From SCUN01 sp964343975 (GTDB lineage: Bacteria; Acidobacteriota; Vicinamibacteria; Vicinamibacterales; SCN-69-37): DNA of 20,629 nucleotides. Position numbers and translations under genes: made by a program. The notes beneath the pieces are model-generated. The model was not told the origin of the DNA. It saw nothing but the letters and a program-made list of their open reading frames with translations, and made no database searches. Of the stretch, positions 1 through 6,854 are shown one piece after another (the stretch's first letter is position 1; each line of letters starts with the position of its first letter). The stretch covers positions 1-20,629 of the forward strand of contig CAYFLU010000048.1 in the NCBI GenBank assembly GCA_964343975.1. The letters run 5' to 3'.

Positions 1-671
1 TTCGCGAACCGGATCTTGTGGTACGCGCCCGGCATCTCGCGGTCTTCGAGCTCGGCCTGCGCGACGGCGGTGCGGAAATCCACGTCCCACAGCGTCGGCG
101 CTTCGAGCTGATACGCGTTGCCCTTCTGCAACAACCGGAGGAACGCCAGCTGCGACACGCGCTGCGAGTGTTTCCCGATCGTGGCGTAGGTCATCGACCA
201 GTCGACCGACAGGCCGAGATGGCGCCACAGGTGTTCGAAGACCTTCTCGTCTTCCACCGTGAGCTTCTCGCAGAGCTCGATGAAGTTCGGGCGCGACACG
301 GAGATCGCGTGCTTCTCCGGCTTCTCCGGCGCGGTGAACGTCGGGTCGTACGGCAGCGATGGATCGCAGCGCACGCCGAAGTAGTTCTGCACACGCCGTT
401 CGGTCGGCAGGCCGTTGTCGTCCCAGCCCATCGGATAGAACACGCTCTTGCCGCGCATGCGCTGGAAGCGCGCGATCACGTCGGTGTGCGTGTACGAAAA
501 CACATGACCGACGTGCAGCGAGCCGCTCACCGTGGGCGGCGGCGTGTCGATCGCGTAGACCTCACCGCGCGGGCGCGTGCGGTCAAACGCGTAGGTGCGC
601 TCGTCCTGCCAGCGGGCGGTCCACTTCTGTTCGAGTCCTTCGAGTGCGGGCTTTTCCGGGATGGTGGGCAT
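1..671 (-). CDS. valS: Valyl-tRNA synthetase, N-terminal part (cut by window edge)
   Basis: Cytoplasmic class I aminoacyl-tRNA synthetase that charges tRNA(Val) with valine. About 223 N-terminal residues are visible; the rest lies beyond position 1. The class I HIGH signature appears as HVGH at residues 53-56, inside PPPTVSGSLHVGH. It is followed by PMGWDDNGLPTERRVQNYFG, which is characteristic of the ValS type with a long insertion between WDDNGLPTE and the editing domain. The KMSKS motif and the CP1 editing domain would lie outside the window. The start is the ATG at 669-671: it gives MPTIPEKPALEGLEQKW, a usual ValS N-terminus. The nearby ATG at 679-681 is in another frame. No strong ribosome binding site is seen. 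It lies 51 bp downstream of the receiver-domain gene on the same strand, so the two are probably co-transcribed. Confidence 0.93.
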   Translation of the reverse strand, partial: MPTIPEKPALEGLEQKWTARWQDERTYAFDRTRPRGEVYAIDTPPPTVSGSLHVGHVFSYTHTDVIARFQRMRGKSVFYPMGWDDNGLPTERRVQNYFGVRCDPSLPYDPTFTAPEKPEKHAISVSRPNFIELCEKLTVEDEKVFEHLWRHLGLSVDWSMTYATIGKHSQRVSQLAFLRLLQKGNAYQLEAPTLWDVDFRTAVAQAELEDREMPGAYHKIRFA

Positions 672-722
672 TGATGGGCATTTCCGGCCGTGTCTTGGCC
701 TGTTGCGCCCGCTGAAACGGGA

Positions 723-2144
723 TCAGCGGGGGTTGGCGCTCGACGGCGCCTTCAGCTTGTCGATTTCTTCACGGATGATGCGCTCGGCCGCGTCGAGGAC
801 GACGCGCTGCACGGCGTCGTCATTCATGCGCGCGAGCACGCGCTTGACGACTTCTTCGACGACCGCCTCGGTGTTGACGGCGGCTGTCACGGCCGCGGGG
901 CGCGGCGCGGGCTGGGCACGTTCGGCCGCAAGCAGCGCCGAGAACGCACCGGCGAGCGTGGGCTTTGGCGGCAGCGGCGGTGCGGCTGCCGCGGGCGGCG
1001 GCGCCACGGGCAGCGGCACGACATCAGTCGGCGGCACCGACGGCACCGACGTGGGCAACGGGAGTGGCGCGGGCCCGGCCGTGGCGGCCGGCAACTCGAT
1101 CGGATCGAGATCGATCGCGTCGTTGATCGCGTCACTCATGGCGCCAGTCATCGCGCCATTCGGGGCGCCGCGGGGCGGCAAGCCGAAGTCCATCAAGTCG
1201 TTCGTGCGCGCGGCCGGAACGGCGGGCAAGTCCCAGTCACCGAATGCGCCGCGCGGCGCAGGCGCGGACTCAGGTGTCACCGGTGGCAGATCCGCACCGC
1301 CGGGCTGGCGAAGCGCCTGCAGGTCGCGCGCGAAGTCGGACGCCGTGGCCGCATCGAGTTCGTGCGGCGATGCGGTCGGCTCGAGTTTCGACAGCGCCAT
1401 GTCGAGCATGTCGAGCTGGGAGTCGAGCGCATCGGCCGGCGGGGCCAGACGCGTCGCCGGCGCCACACGCGCGGCAGGAGGCGGCGGCTCGAGGAAGCGT
1501 GCACCGGCCGCCTGGGGCGTCACCGGCGGAGCCGGGCTCGGCGGCGGCGGAACCACCGGCTCTGCGCGCCGGACGACGACCGGTGGCGGCGCCACCTCGA
1601 TCGGTGCGGGCGGGACGTCGCGCACTGGCTGCGGCGCGGGTGGTGGCGGCGGTGCCAAGGCGATCGGCGGCGTCGGCACGGTCGGCGTCGGCGCGATCGG
1701 CTGCGCGAACGCCGGCACCGTGGCCGGCGGGTCCACACGCGGCATGTCAGCCGGCCACAAGTCCGCGCTGCGCGTGCCGGCCAGCAATTCCTTGACGCGC
1801 TCGATCAGCTTCTCTGGCTCGAACGGCTTGACGAGCACGCCGTCGCAACCCGTGGCTCGCGCGCGGCTTTCGTCGATCGGTGCGAACGCACCGGTGAGCA
1901 GCAACACCGGAATGTGCTGCAGCGCCGGCGTCTTCTTGACGTAGGTCGCCACGCCGTAGCCATCCACTTTCGGCATGCCGACATCGGCCAGCACGATGTC
2001 GGGCCGGTCCTGATCGATGCGTTGAATGGCTTGTTGACCGTCGGCCGCCGCAATCACACGCACCTGCTCATCGGCAAACGTCAGTTCGATCACCCGTTGA
2101 ATGGTGATGCTGTCGTCAGCGAGCAGCAGCGTGGCAGCAGCCAT
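723..2144 (-). CDS. Receiver-domain response regulator with long Pro/Ala linker and C-terminal helix
   Basis: 473 residues. Residues 4-123 are a CheY-like receiver domain with all phosphorylation residues: acidic pair D10 and D11, phospho-acceptor D54 (VLADVGMPKVDG), T84 and K106 (VKPFEP). Residues from about 124 to 420 are low-complexity Pro/Ala-rich sequence with runs such as PPPPPAPQP and no recognisable domain. Residues from about 425 to 466 look like an amphipathic helix (EEVVKRVLARM, then AAERIIREEIDKLK), which could mediate oligomerisation or partner binding. There is no DNA-binding output domain, so it probably signals through protein contacts. No histidine kinase lies in the window. 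The ATG at 2142-2144 sits directly before the receiver fold. It heads the minus-strand run into valS. The receiver call is firm; the role is unknown. Confidence 0.85.
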   Translation of the reverse strand: MAAATLLLADDSITIQRVIELTFADEQVRVIAAADGQQAIQRIDQDRPDIVLADVGMPKVDGYGVATYVKKTPALQHIPVLLLTGAFAPIDESRARATGCDGVLVKPFEPEKLIERVKELLAGTRSADLWPADMPRVDPPATVPAFAQPIAPTPTVPTPPIALAPPPPPAPQPVRDVPPAPIEVAPPPVVVRRAEPVVPPPPSPAPPVTPQAAGARFLEPPPPAARVAPATRLAPPADALDSQLDMLDMALSKLEPTASPHELDAATASDFARDLQALRQPGGADLPPVTPESAPAPRGAFGDWDLPAVPAARTNDLMDFGLPPRGAPNGAMTGAMSDAINDAIDLDPIELPAATAGPAPLPLPTSVPSVPPTDVVPLPVAPPPAAAAPPLPPKPTLAGAFSALLAAERAQPAPRPAAVTAAVNTEAVVEEVVKRVLARMNDDAVQRVVLDAAERIIREEIDKLKAPSSANPR

Positions 2145-2233
2145 GGTGGCTCAATCGACCTCGGCGCGCCACCCCGTCGGCGCGTGAAGACGGGCCCGGC
2201 ATCCGGCCGTACTGGTCGATTTCATCGCTGGCA

Positions 2234-2241
2234 ATTATATA
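2234..2241. promoter_or_regulatory. Candidate overlapping divergent -10 elements
   Basis: This AT-rich patch is the only one in the 108-bp gap between the divergent receiver-domain gene and the ABC importer. On the minus strand 2239-2234 reads TATAAT, a perfect -10 consensus, but the -35 position (TTCGTC) is poor. On the plus strand 2236-2241 reads TATATA, only 11 bp before the GTG start at 2253. The importer transcript would then have almost no leader. The assignment rests on sequence match only. Confidence 0.4.
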
Positions 2242-2252
2242 GACTCCGCACG

Positions 2253-3764
2253 GTGAGACGAAGGCGCCGCGCAATTCTGTGCGATGAATGCCGGGCGCTG
2301 GTCCTGGCCCTGATCGCCGTCGTCCTCACGGGACACCTGGCGGCCCAGGGCTCGGTGCTGCGCTGGGGTGGCGACGCCGAGGGCGGCGCGCCGTTTGTCG
2401 AGGCCGACCCGCGCGACCCGTCCCACATCGTCGGCTTCGATGTGGAAATTGCCGGACTCATCGCGGAAGGGCTCGGGCGCCGCCCCGCCTTCGTCCAGAT
2501 CACCTTCACCGAGCTCGACCAGGCCGTCCGTCGCGGCGACTTCGACATCGGCCTCAGCGGCATCGAAGACACGCCGGCCCGCCGCGCGTCGGTCGCCGCC
2601 TCGGTGCCCTACTACGAATTCCACGAAGTCCTGACGGTGCGGGCGGGCGACCGGGACCGCTTCCGCACGCTCGAGGACCTGCGCGGACGGCGCGTGGGCA
2701 CCCTCGGCGGCACGATCGCCTACGACACGCTCCTCGCGGCCGAGCGCACCGCCGGGATCACCGCCGTGTCGTACGACGACGATGTGCATCCGTATTCGGA
2801 TCTGCTGGTCGGCCGTCTGGACGCCGTGCTCCTCGACAACGTGCTCGCGGATCGCGCCATGCGGCGCATGACCGGTCTCTTCACGCACCCCGACAACGTG
2901 CGCACCGGCCACTATGTCGTGATCGTGTCACCGGAGAAGACCGCGCTCCGCGACGATGTGGATCGCCTGTTGCGCGACGCCATGCGCGATGGCCGGCTCG
3001 AGGCCATCTTCCGGCGCTGGAACGTGTGGAACGACGCGCAGGCCCAGCTGTTTGCCGCCACCCTGCACGCTGGCACGCCGAGCGACCGCGCCCCCGCCGC
3101 GCGCGCGCCGAACATGTGGGACACGACGCGGGCCTATCTGCCCTCTCTCATCCGTGCCGCGGCGATGACGCTGGTGCTGTCGTGCCTCGCGATGGCGCTC
3201 GCGGTGGCCGGCGGCGTGGTGCTGGCTGTGACGCGGGTCTACGGCGGCCGCCTCGCGCGGATCAGTGCCACCGCCTATGTCGAGGTCATGCGCGGCACGC
3301 CGGTGCTGCTGCAGCTCTTCGTCATCTACTACGGCCTCGCGCCGATCGTGCGCCTGCCGGCGTTCGTGGCCGCCCTCGTCGGCCTCGGGCTCAACTACGC
3401 CGCCTACGAAAGCGAGATCTACCGCAGCGCGCTCGAGGCTATTCCCCGCGGCCAGCTGGAAGCCGCGCAGGTGCTCGGGTTCACGCGGTGGCAGACGCTC
3501 CGGCTGATCCGTGGCCCCCAAGCGCTGCGACTCGCGCTCGCGCCCATGACGAATGACTTCGTCGCGATGCTGAAAGACTCGTCGCTCGTGTCGGTGCTCA
3601 CCGTGGTCGAACTCACGAAGCAGACGCAGATCTTCGCCACCAACCTCGGCAGCTGGGTGCTGCCCGGCCTCGTGTGCGCCGTGCTGTATCTGCTGATGTC
3701 GCTCCCGCTCGGTCATCTGGCGCGGGTGCTCGAAGCGCGATGGAAGGCGCCGACCGCATCATGA
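2253..3764 (+). CDS. Fused substrate-binding protein and permease of a polar amino acid ABC importer
   Basis: 503 residues. An N-terminal RRRRR stretch and hydrophobic core (about 15-32, ending HLAAQG) look like a signal peptide or anchor. Residues about 35-260 form a family 3 type solute-binding domain: VGFDVEIAGLIAEGLG, DIGLSGIEDTPARR with T107 and R110 where the amino acid carboxylate is usually bound, and a DLRGRRVGTLGGT hinge region. Residues about 295-495 form a HisM/GlnP-type permease with VEVMRGTPVLLQLF and the EAA loop EAAQVLGFTRWQTLRLIRGP near 403-422 that docks the ATPase. Binding protein and permease fused in one chain are known in GlnP-like importers. The GTG at 2253 is chosen because it starts right before the signal peptide; the open frame upstream is a shadow of the opposite-strand gene. 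It overlaps the ATPase gene by ATGA. The substrate is probably an amino acid, not determined. Confidence 0.88.
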   Translation: MRRRRRAILCDECRALVLALIAVVLTGHLAAQGSVLRWGGDAEGGAPFVEADPRDPSHIVGFDVEIAGLIAEGLGRRPAFVQITFTELDQAVRRGDFDIGLSGIEDTPARRASVAASVPYYEFHEVLTVRAGDRDRFRTLEDLRGRRVGTLGGTIAYDTLLAAERTAGITAVSYDDDVHPYSDLLVGRLDAVLLDNVLADRAMRRMTGLFTHPDNVRTGHYVVIVSPEKTALRDDVDRLLRDAMRDGRLEAIFRRWNVWNDAQAQLFAATLHAGTPSDRAPAARAPNMWDTTRAYLPSLIRAAAMTLVLSCLAMALAVAGGVVLAVTRVYGGRLARISATAYVEVMRGTPVLLQLFVIYYGLAPIVRLPAFVAALVGLGLNYAAYESEIYRSALEAIPRGQLEAAQVLGFTRWQTLRLIRGPQALRLALAPMTNDFVAMLKDSSLVSVLTVVELTKQTQIFATNLGSWVLPGLVCAVLYLLMSLPLGHLARVLEARWKAPTAS

Positions 3765-4375
3765 CCGCGCCGGTCCTCACCGTACGGGAACTGCACCTGC
3801 GCCGCGGCGCGCGCGAGATCCTCCGCGGGATCTCGTTCGACATCGCCGGGGGCGACGCGGTCGCCCTCATGGGCGCGTCGGGCTCGGGCAAAACCACCCT
3901 GCTCCGCTGCATCGGCGGCCTCGAACGGCCCGACCGCGGCGAGATTCGCGCGGGCCGTTGCGGTCTCGTGTTCCAGTTCCACTGCCTCTTCGAACATCTG
4001 ACCGCGCTCGAGAACGTGACGCTGGCGCCGGTGCACGTCGGCCGCCACCCGCGCGGCACGAGCGACGCGGCCGCACGGCGCCTGCTCGACGGACTCGGTG
4101 TCGGCCACCGGGCCGGCGCGCTGCCGCGTGAGCTGTCGGGCGGCGAAGCCCAGCGGGTCGCCATCGCCCGCGCCCTCGCCATGGATCCGCCGGTCCTCCT
4201 GCTCGACGAACCCACGGCGTCGCTCGATCCCCAACGCCGCAGCGAGCTGGCCGACACGCTGCGCGCGCTGGCCGCCGACGGACGCACGCTCCTGTTCACC
4301 TCGCACGACGAGGAATTCGTCGCGCGGACCGGCGCGCGCGTCCTCCGGCTGACCGACGGCCGGCTCGCCGAGTAA
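3761..4375 (+). CDS. ABC transporter ATPase, polar amino acid type
   Basis: 204 residues. This cytoplasmic ATPase powers the importer encoded just upstream. All motifs are present: Walker A GASGSGKT at 38-45, Q-loop Q72 (GLVFQFHCLFEHL), signature LSGGE at 125-129, Walker B VLLLDEP at 145-151 with catalytic E150, D-loop SLDP at 154-157 and switch H182. It is shorter than the roughly 240 residues usual for GlnQ/HisP proteins. The loss is mostly between Walker A and the Q-loop, where the usual extra strand segment is trimmed. The ATG at 3761-3763 overlaps the TGA of the permease gene, so translation is probably coupled. Upstream in-frame ATGs lie inside the permease gene and give no family sequence. 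Pairing with the fused protein makes a two-gene importer. Confidence 0.9.
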   Translation: MTAPVLTVRELHLRRGAREILRGISFDIAGGDAVALMGASGSGKTTLLRCIGGLERPDRGEIRAGRCGLVFQFHCLFEHLTALENVTLAPVHVGRHPRGTSDAAARRLLDGLGVGHRAGALPRELSGGEAQRVAIARALAMDPPVLLLDEPTASLDPQRRSELADTLRALAADGRTLLFTSHDEEFVARTGARVLRLTDGRLAE

Positions 4376-4395
4376 CACGCTCCGGAAACCCGGCA

Positions 4396-4426
4396 TTGCC
4401 TTCCGCGTCCCGGCGCGGCATAGAAT
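4396..4426 (+). promoter_or_regulatory. Candidate promoter of glutamate dehydrogenase gene
   Basis: The -10 candidate TAGAAT lies at 4421-4426 (five of six consensus positions). TTGCCT at 4396-4401 is a possible -35, spaced 19 bp from TAGAAT or 17 bp from the shifted hexamer CATAGA. A start near 4433 would place the leader hairpin at 4435 at the very 5' end of the transcript. This is read from consensus matching only. Confidence 0.45.
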
Positions 4427-4434
4427 GAAATGAT

Positions 4435-4494
4435 GATTTCGTTACGGTTACAGGGGCAGGGCGTCACCGTAACGGGATCCTGTGTCCGCCCCTG
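4435..4494 (+). promoter_or_regulatory. Structured leader of glutamate dehydrogenase mRNA: long hairpin with possible pseudoknot
   Basis: Arms 4435-4448 and 4466-4479 pair over 14 bp: 12 Watson-Crick pairs, including a perfect 9-bp core CGTTACGGT/ACCGTAACG at 4440-4448/4466-4474, and two G-U pairs. The 17-nt loop contains CAGGGGC at 4451-4457, exactly complementary to GCCCCTG at 4488-4494, so an H-type pseudoknot is possible. The ribosome binding site GAGGAG at 4503-4508 follows 8 nt later. It may be a cis-regulatory RNA or a protein-binding leader. Alternatively the inverted repeat is a DNA operator. The pairing is seen; the function is inferred. Confidence 0.5.
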
Positions 4495-4512
4495 ACTGAT
4501 ACGAGGAGACCC

Positions 4513-5763
4513 ATGTCCAGCAACGGCAGCATTTTCAACGCGATGCTTCAGGAGTTCGAGGGCGCGGCGCGCCTGATCGGGCTCGATCAGGGCCTGTGGA
4601 AGATGCTCACGCATCCGAAGCGTCAGATCATCGTTTCGTGCCCGGTAGTCATGGACGACGGCCACGTGGAGGTCTTCACCGGCTTCCGCGTGCAGTACAA
4701 CATCGCGCTCGGCCCGGCCAAGGGTGGCATCCGCTATCACCCGGACGTGTCGCTGGACGAAGTGAAGGCGCTCTCGGCGTGGATGACGTGGAAGTGCGCG
4801 CTCGCCGGCGTGCCGTTCGGTGGCGGCAAGGGCGGCGTGATCTGCGATCCGACCAAAATGTCGCAGCGCGAACTGGAAGCGCTCACCCGCCGCTACGTCG
4901 GTGAAATCGCCGACGCGATCGGCCCGGACAAGGACGTCCCGGCGCCTGACGTGAACACCAACGAACAGACGATGGCGTGGATCATGGACACGTTCTCCAT
5001 GAAGCACGGCGTCTCGACGACGGCCGTCGTCACGGGCAAGCCGATCGCGATGGGCGGCTCGCTCGGCCGCCGCGAAGCCACGGGCCGCGGCGTGATGATC
5101 ACGGTGCGTGAAGCGTGCAAGCACCTCGGCATCGACATCACCAAGGCGACCGTCGCCGTGCAGGGCTTCGGCAACGTCGGCTCGGTGTCGGCGGACCTGA
5201 TCAACAAGATCGGCGCGAAGATCGTGGCGGTCACCGACTGGAAGGGCGGCGTCTACAACGCGAAGGGCCTCGACATTCCGAAGCTCATCGAGTGGACCGC
5301 GCAGCACAAGACGGTCGCCGGCTTCCCGGGCGCGGAAGCGCTCGCGGCCGACAAGATCTTCGGGCTCGACGTCGACATCTTCGTGCCGGCGGCCCTCGAG
5401 AACCAGATCACCGACGTGACCGCGCCGCAGATCAAGGCGAAGATCGTCGCCGAAGGCGCCAACGGTCCGACGACCCCGGATGCGCACCAGGCGCTGCACA
5501 AGCGCGGCGTGTTCGTGATCCCGGACATCCTCGCCAACTCGGGCGGCGTCACCACGTCGTACTTCGAGTGGGTCCAGGACCGCTACGGCTACTTCTGGGA
5601 AGAAGAGGAAGTGAACACGCGCCTCGAGAAGAAGATGATGGAGGCGTTCAACAACACGCTGCAGACGTCGCTGAAGTACAAGACCGACATGCGCACCGCC
5701 GCCTACATCGTGGCGATCGAGCGCGTGGCGACGGTGACCAAGCTCCGCGGGATGTACGCGTAG
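4513..5763 (+). CDS. gdhA: Glutamate dehydrogenase
   Basis: 416 residues, the usual length of the hexameric short-form enzyme. It interconverts glutamate with 2-oxoglutarate and ammonia, using NAD or NADP, in the cytoplasm. The dimerisation/substrate domain carries K70 (GPAKGGIRYHP), K94 and the ELFV dehydrogenase signature VPFGGGKGGVICDP with catalytic K106; D146 lies in VPAPDVNTNEQTMAW. The Rossmann nucleotide-binding domain has GFGNVG at 218-223 and, after the second strand, AVTDWKGG. The acidic residue D242 there suggests, but does not prove, NAD preference. The later EGANGPTTPDA and PDILANSGGVTTSYFEW segments are typical of the family. ATG 4513 is preceded by GAGGAG at 4503-4508. It appears monocistronic: own promoter and leader upstream, palindromic terminator downstream. 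The structured leader suggests control by nitrogen status, which is an inference. Confidence 0.96.
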   Translation: MSSNGSIFNAMLQEFEGAARLIGLDQGLWKMLTHPKRQIIVSCPVVMDDGHVEVFTGFRVQYNIALGPAKGGIRYHPDVSLDEVKALSAWMTWKCALAGVPFGGGKGGVICDPTKMSQRELEALTRRYVGEIADAIGPDKDVPAPDVNTNEQTMAWIMDTFSMKHGVSTTAVVTGKPIAMGGSLGRREATGRGVMITVREACKHLGIDITKATVAVQGFGNVGSVSADLINKIGAKIVAVTDWKGGVYNAKGLDIPKLIEWTAQHKTVAGFPGAEALAADKIFGLDVDIFVPAALENQITDVTAPQIKAKIVAEGANGPTTPDAHQALHKRGVFVIPDILANSGGVTTSYFEWVQDRYGYFWEEEEVNTRLEKKMMEAFNNTLQTSLKYKTDMRTAAYIVAIERVATVTKLRGMYA

Positions 5764-5773
5764 GCGCAGACAG

Positions 5774-5898
5774 GCAAGTTAGAAGTTAGAAGCAACACGC
5801 AGAAAGTAAAAGTGGGAAGGTGGAAGTGAGATGTTTCACTTCAGCCTTCCCACTTTTTACTTTTACTTTCGACTTCCTGCGTCCGACTTCCCACTTGC
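5774..5898. repeat. Long imperfect palindrome of A/G-rich direct repeats
   Basis: The gap between convergent gdhA and the TauE/SafE gene is filled by a roughly 125-bp imperfect inverted repeat. From the outside inward, GCAAGT (5774-5779) pairs with ACTTGC (5893-5898), CGCAG (5798-5802) with CTGCG (5877-5881), and the long central arms pair next. Each half is also built from degenerate short purine-rich (or pyrimidine-rich) units such as GTTAGAA, GTAAAA, GTGGGAA and GGTGGAA. It is much AT-richer than its surroundings. It may be a dispersed intergenic element with terminator function; no transposase is present. Confidence 0.7.
5803..5868. terminator. Bidirectional intrinsic terminator between convergent genes
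   Basis: The central part of the palindrome is a strong hairpin. AAAGTAAAAGTGGGAAGG (5803-5820) pairs with CCTTCCCAC plus a T-rich arm at 5845-5862, with one bulged T. An inner GAAGTGA/TCACTTC stem at 5823-5829/5836-5842 follows. The pyrimidine arm supplies a T-rich stretch in the gdhA direction, and the A-rich arm supplies one for the opposite direction. It sits 39 bp after the gdhA stop and 44 bp after the stop of the minus-strand gene. Confidence 0.7.
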
Positions 5899-5912
5899 AA
5901 GCGATCTGCCGT

Positions 5913-6803
5913 CTATTCACCCTTCGCGGCGCTGCGCAGCATCATCGTCGCGGCGATCGTGACGACGACCACGACGAGCCAGCGCATCACGACGACGTCC
6001 ATGTTCTTCACGATGAACGCGGCCACGAGCACGGCCGGGATGCCGCCGAGCGCGAGGCCGAGCGCCGGCTTCACCGCGTAGGCCTGCTTCTGCACGAACT
6101 TCGCGGAGCTCATCGGCATGAGGAACGCGCAGGAGCCCATCATGATCGGGAACGCGACGGACGCCTTCATCCCGAGCAGGCCGATCAGGATCATGCACGG
6201 CGCGTAGAGGCCGATGCCGAGCGACATGAGCGCGCCCAGCACGAAGTTGCCCGCCAGCCCGAGCACGAGCTTCACGCCGTCGAGACCGAGCGTGCCCGTC
6301 TCCGACGCGGACATGCCGAGGTTCTTCCACGTGAAGAGCGCCGCCGCCACGAGGAGCGCGAGGCCCATGCCGATCTGCACGGTGCGCTTCGGCCAGTTGG
6401 CGACGATGCCCGCGCCGATCCAGGCGCCGGCGCACGCGGCCACGATCATGAGGATCAAGGTCTTCGGATCCACCTCGATGGCCACGGTGTAGATGAATGC
6501 CTGAGTGATCGTCGGCAGCGTATGGCCGACGTTGAGGGTGCCCGGAATGAGCTTGTCCGGCACCATCTTCAGGAACTTGAAGACGGCCGTCGTCGGCGCA
6601 AACGACCCGATGCCGAGCGTGTCGAAGAAATTCGTCACAGCGCCGAGGCCGATCTGCGCCACCGACGGCATGCCCGCGTCGGTCGCCTCGGCCGGTGCCC
6701 CCGGCGTCGACTTGGCTTTCGACGCGCCGGAAAACCAGGCGCCGACATAGTAGGCCGTGAACGCCGCGAGTGCGGCCTGCAGTGCGAGGAGCGGGTTCAG
6801 CAT
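5913..6803 (-). CDS. TauE/SafE (TSUP) family membrane transporter
   Basis: 296 residues, inner-membrane protein of the TSUP family. Its members are linked to export or uptake of sulfite, sulfonates and other small organosulfur anions. An N-terminal membrane segment (about 5-25) is followed by a hydrophilic Pro/Ala stretch (about 30-45). Then comes the family repeat start QIGLGAVTNFFDTLGIGSFAPTTA at about 50-73, and the matching second half near GLYAPCMILIGLLGM. About eight membrane helices are visible, ending with a basic SAAKGE tail. ATG 6801-6803 has no ribosome binding site; a -10-like TAGCAT lies 10 bp before it, so the message may be nearly leaderless. Alternatively it is co-transcribed with the VWFA-related gene 51 bp upstream. 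The substrate cannot be told from sequence, and no sulfur genes are nearby. Confidence 0.85.
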   Translation of the reverse strand: MLNPLLALQAALAAFTAYYVGAWFSGASKAKSTPGAPAEATDAGMPSVAQIGLGAVTNFFDTLGIGSFAPTTAVFKFLKMVPDKLIPGTLNVGHTLPTITQAFIYTVAIEVDPKTLILMIVAACAGAWIGAGIVANWPKRTVQIGMGLALLVAAALFTWKNLGMSASETGTLGLDGVKLVLGLAGNFVLGALMSLGIGLYAPCMILIGLLGMKASVAFPIMMGSCAFLMPMSSAKFVQKQAYAVKPALGLALGGIPAVLVAAFIVKNMDVVVMRWLVVVVVTIAATMMLRSAAKGE

Positions 6804-6813
6804 ATGGGCGCGG

Positions 6814-6822
6814 ATGCTAGCA
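6814..6822 (-). promoter_or_regulatory. Candidate extended -10 before the TauE/SafE gene
   Basis: On the minus strand this reads TGCTAGCAT, an extended -10 type (TG, one base, TAGCAT). It ends 10 bp before the ATG at 6803. A similar TGCTACCAT lies at 8892-8884 upstream of the VWFA-related gene. No convincing -35 is seen at either place. Confidence 0.3.
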
Positions 6823-6854
6823 CACGTGAGCGGGACGCGCGGGGCGAACGTCCC

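Noticed and set aside
595..1944. Gly/Ser-rich plus-strand open frame
   Set aside because: It is a mirror of the Pro/Ala-rich linker of the receiver protein, with no domain or start signal.
690..2252. Upstream part of the plus-strand open frame that continues into the ABC importer
   Set aside because: It is Arg/Gly-rich, low-complexity and antisense to the well-supported receiver-domain gene. The signal peptide shows that the real start is GTG 2253.
3613..5499. Long minus-strand open frame over the ABC ATPase and glutamate dehydrogenase
   Set aside because: It is antisense to two strongly supported genes, and its Arg-rich composition is that of a shadow frame in GC-rich DNA.
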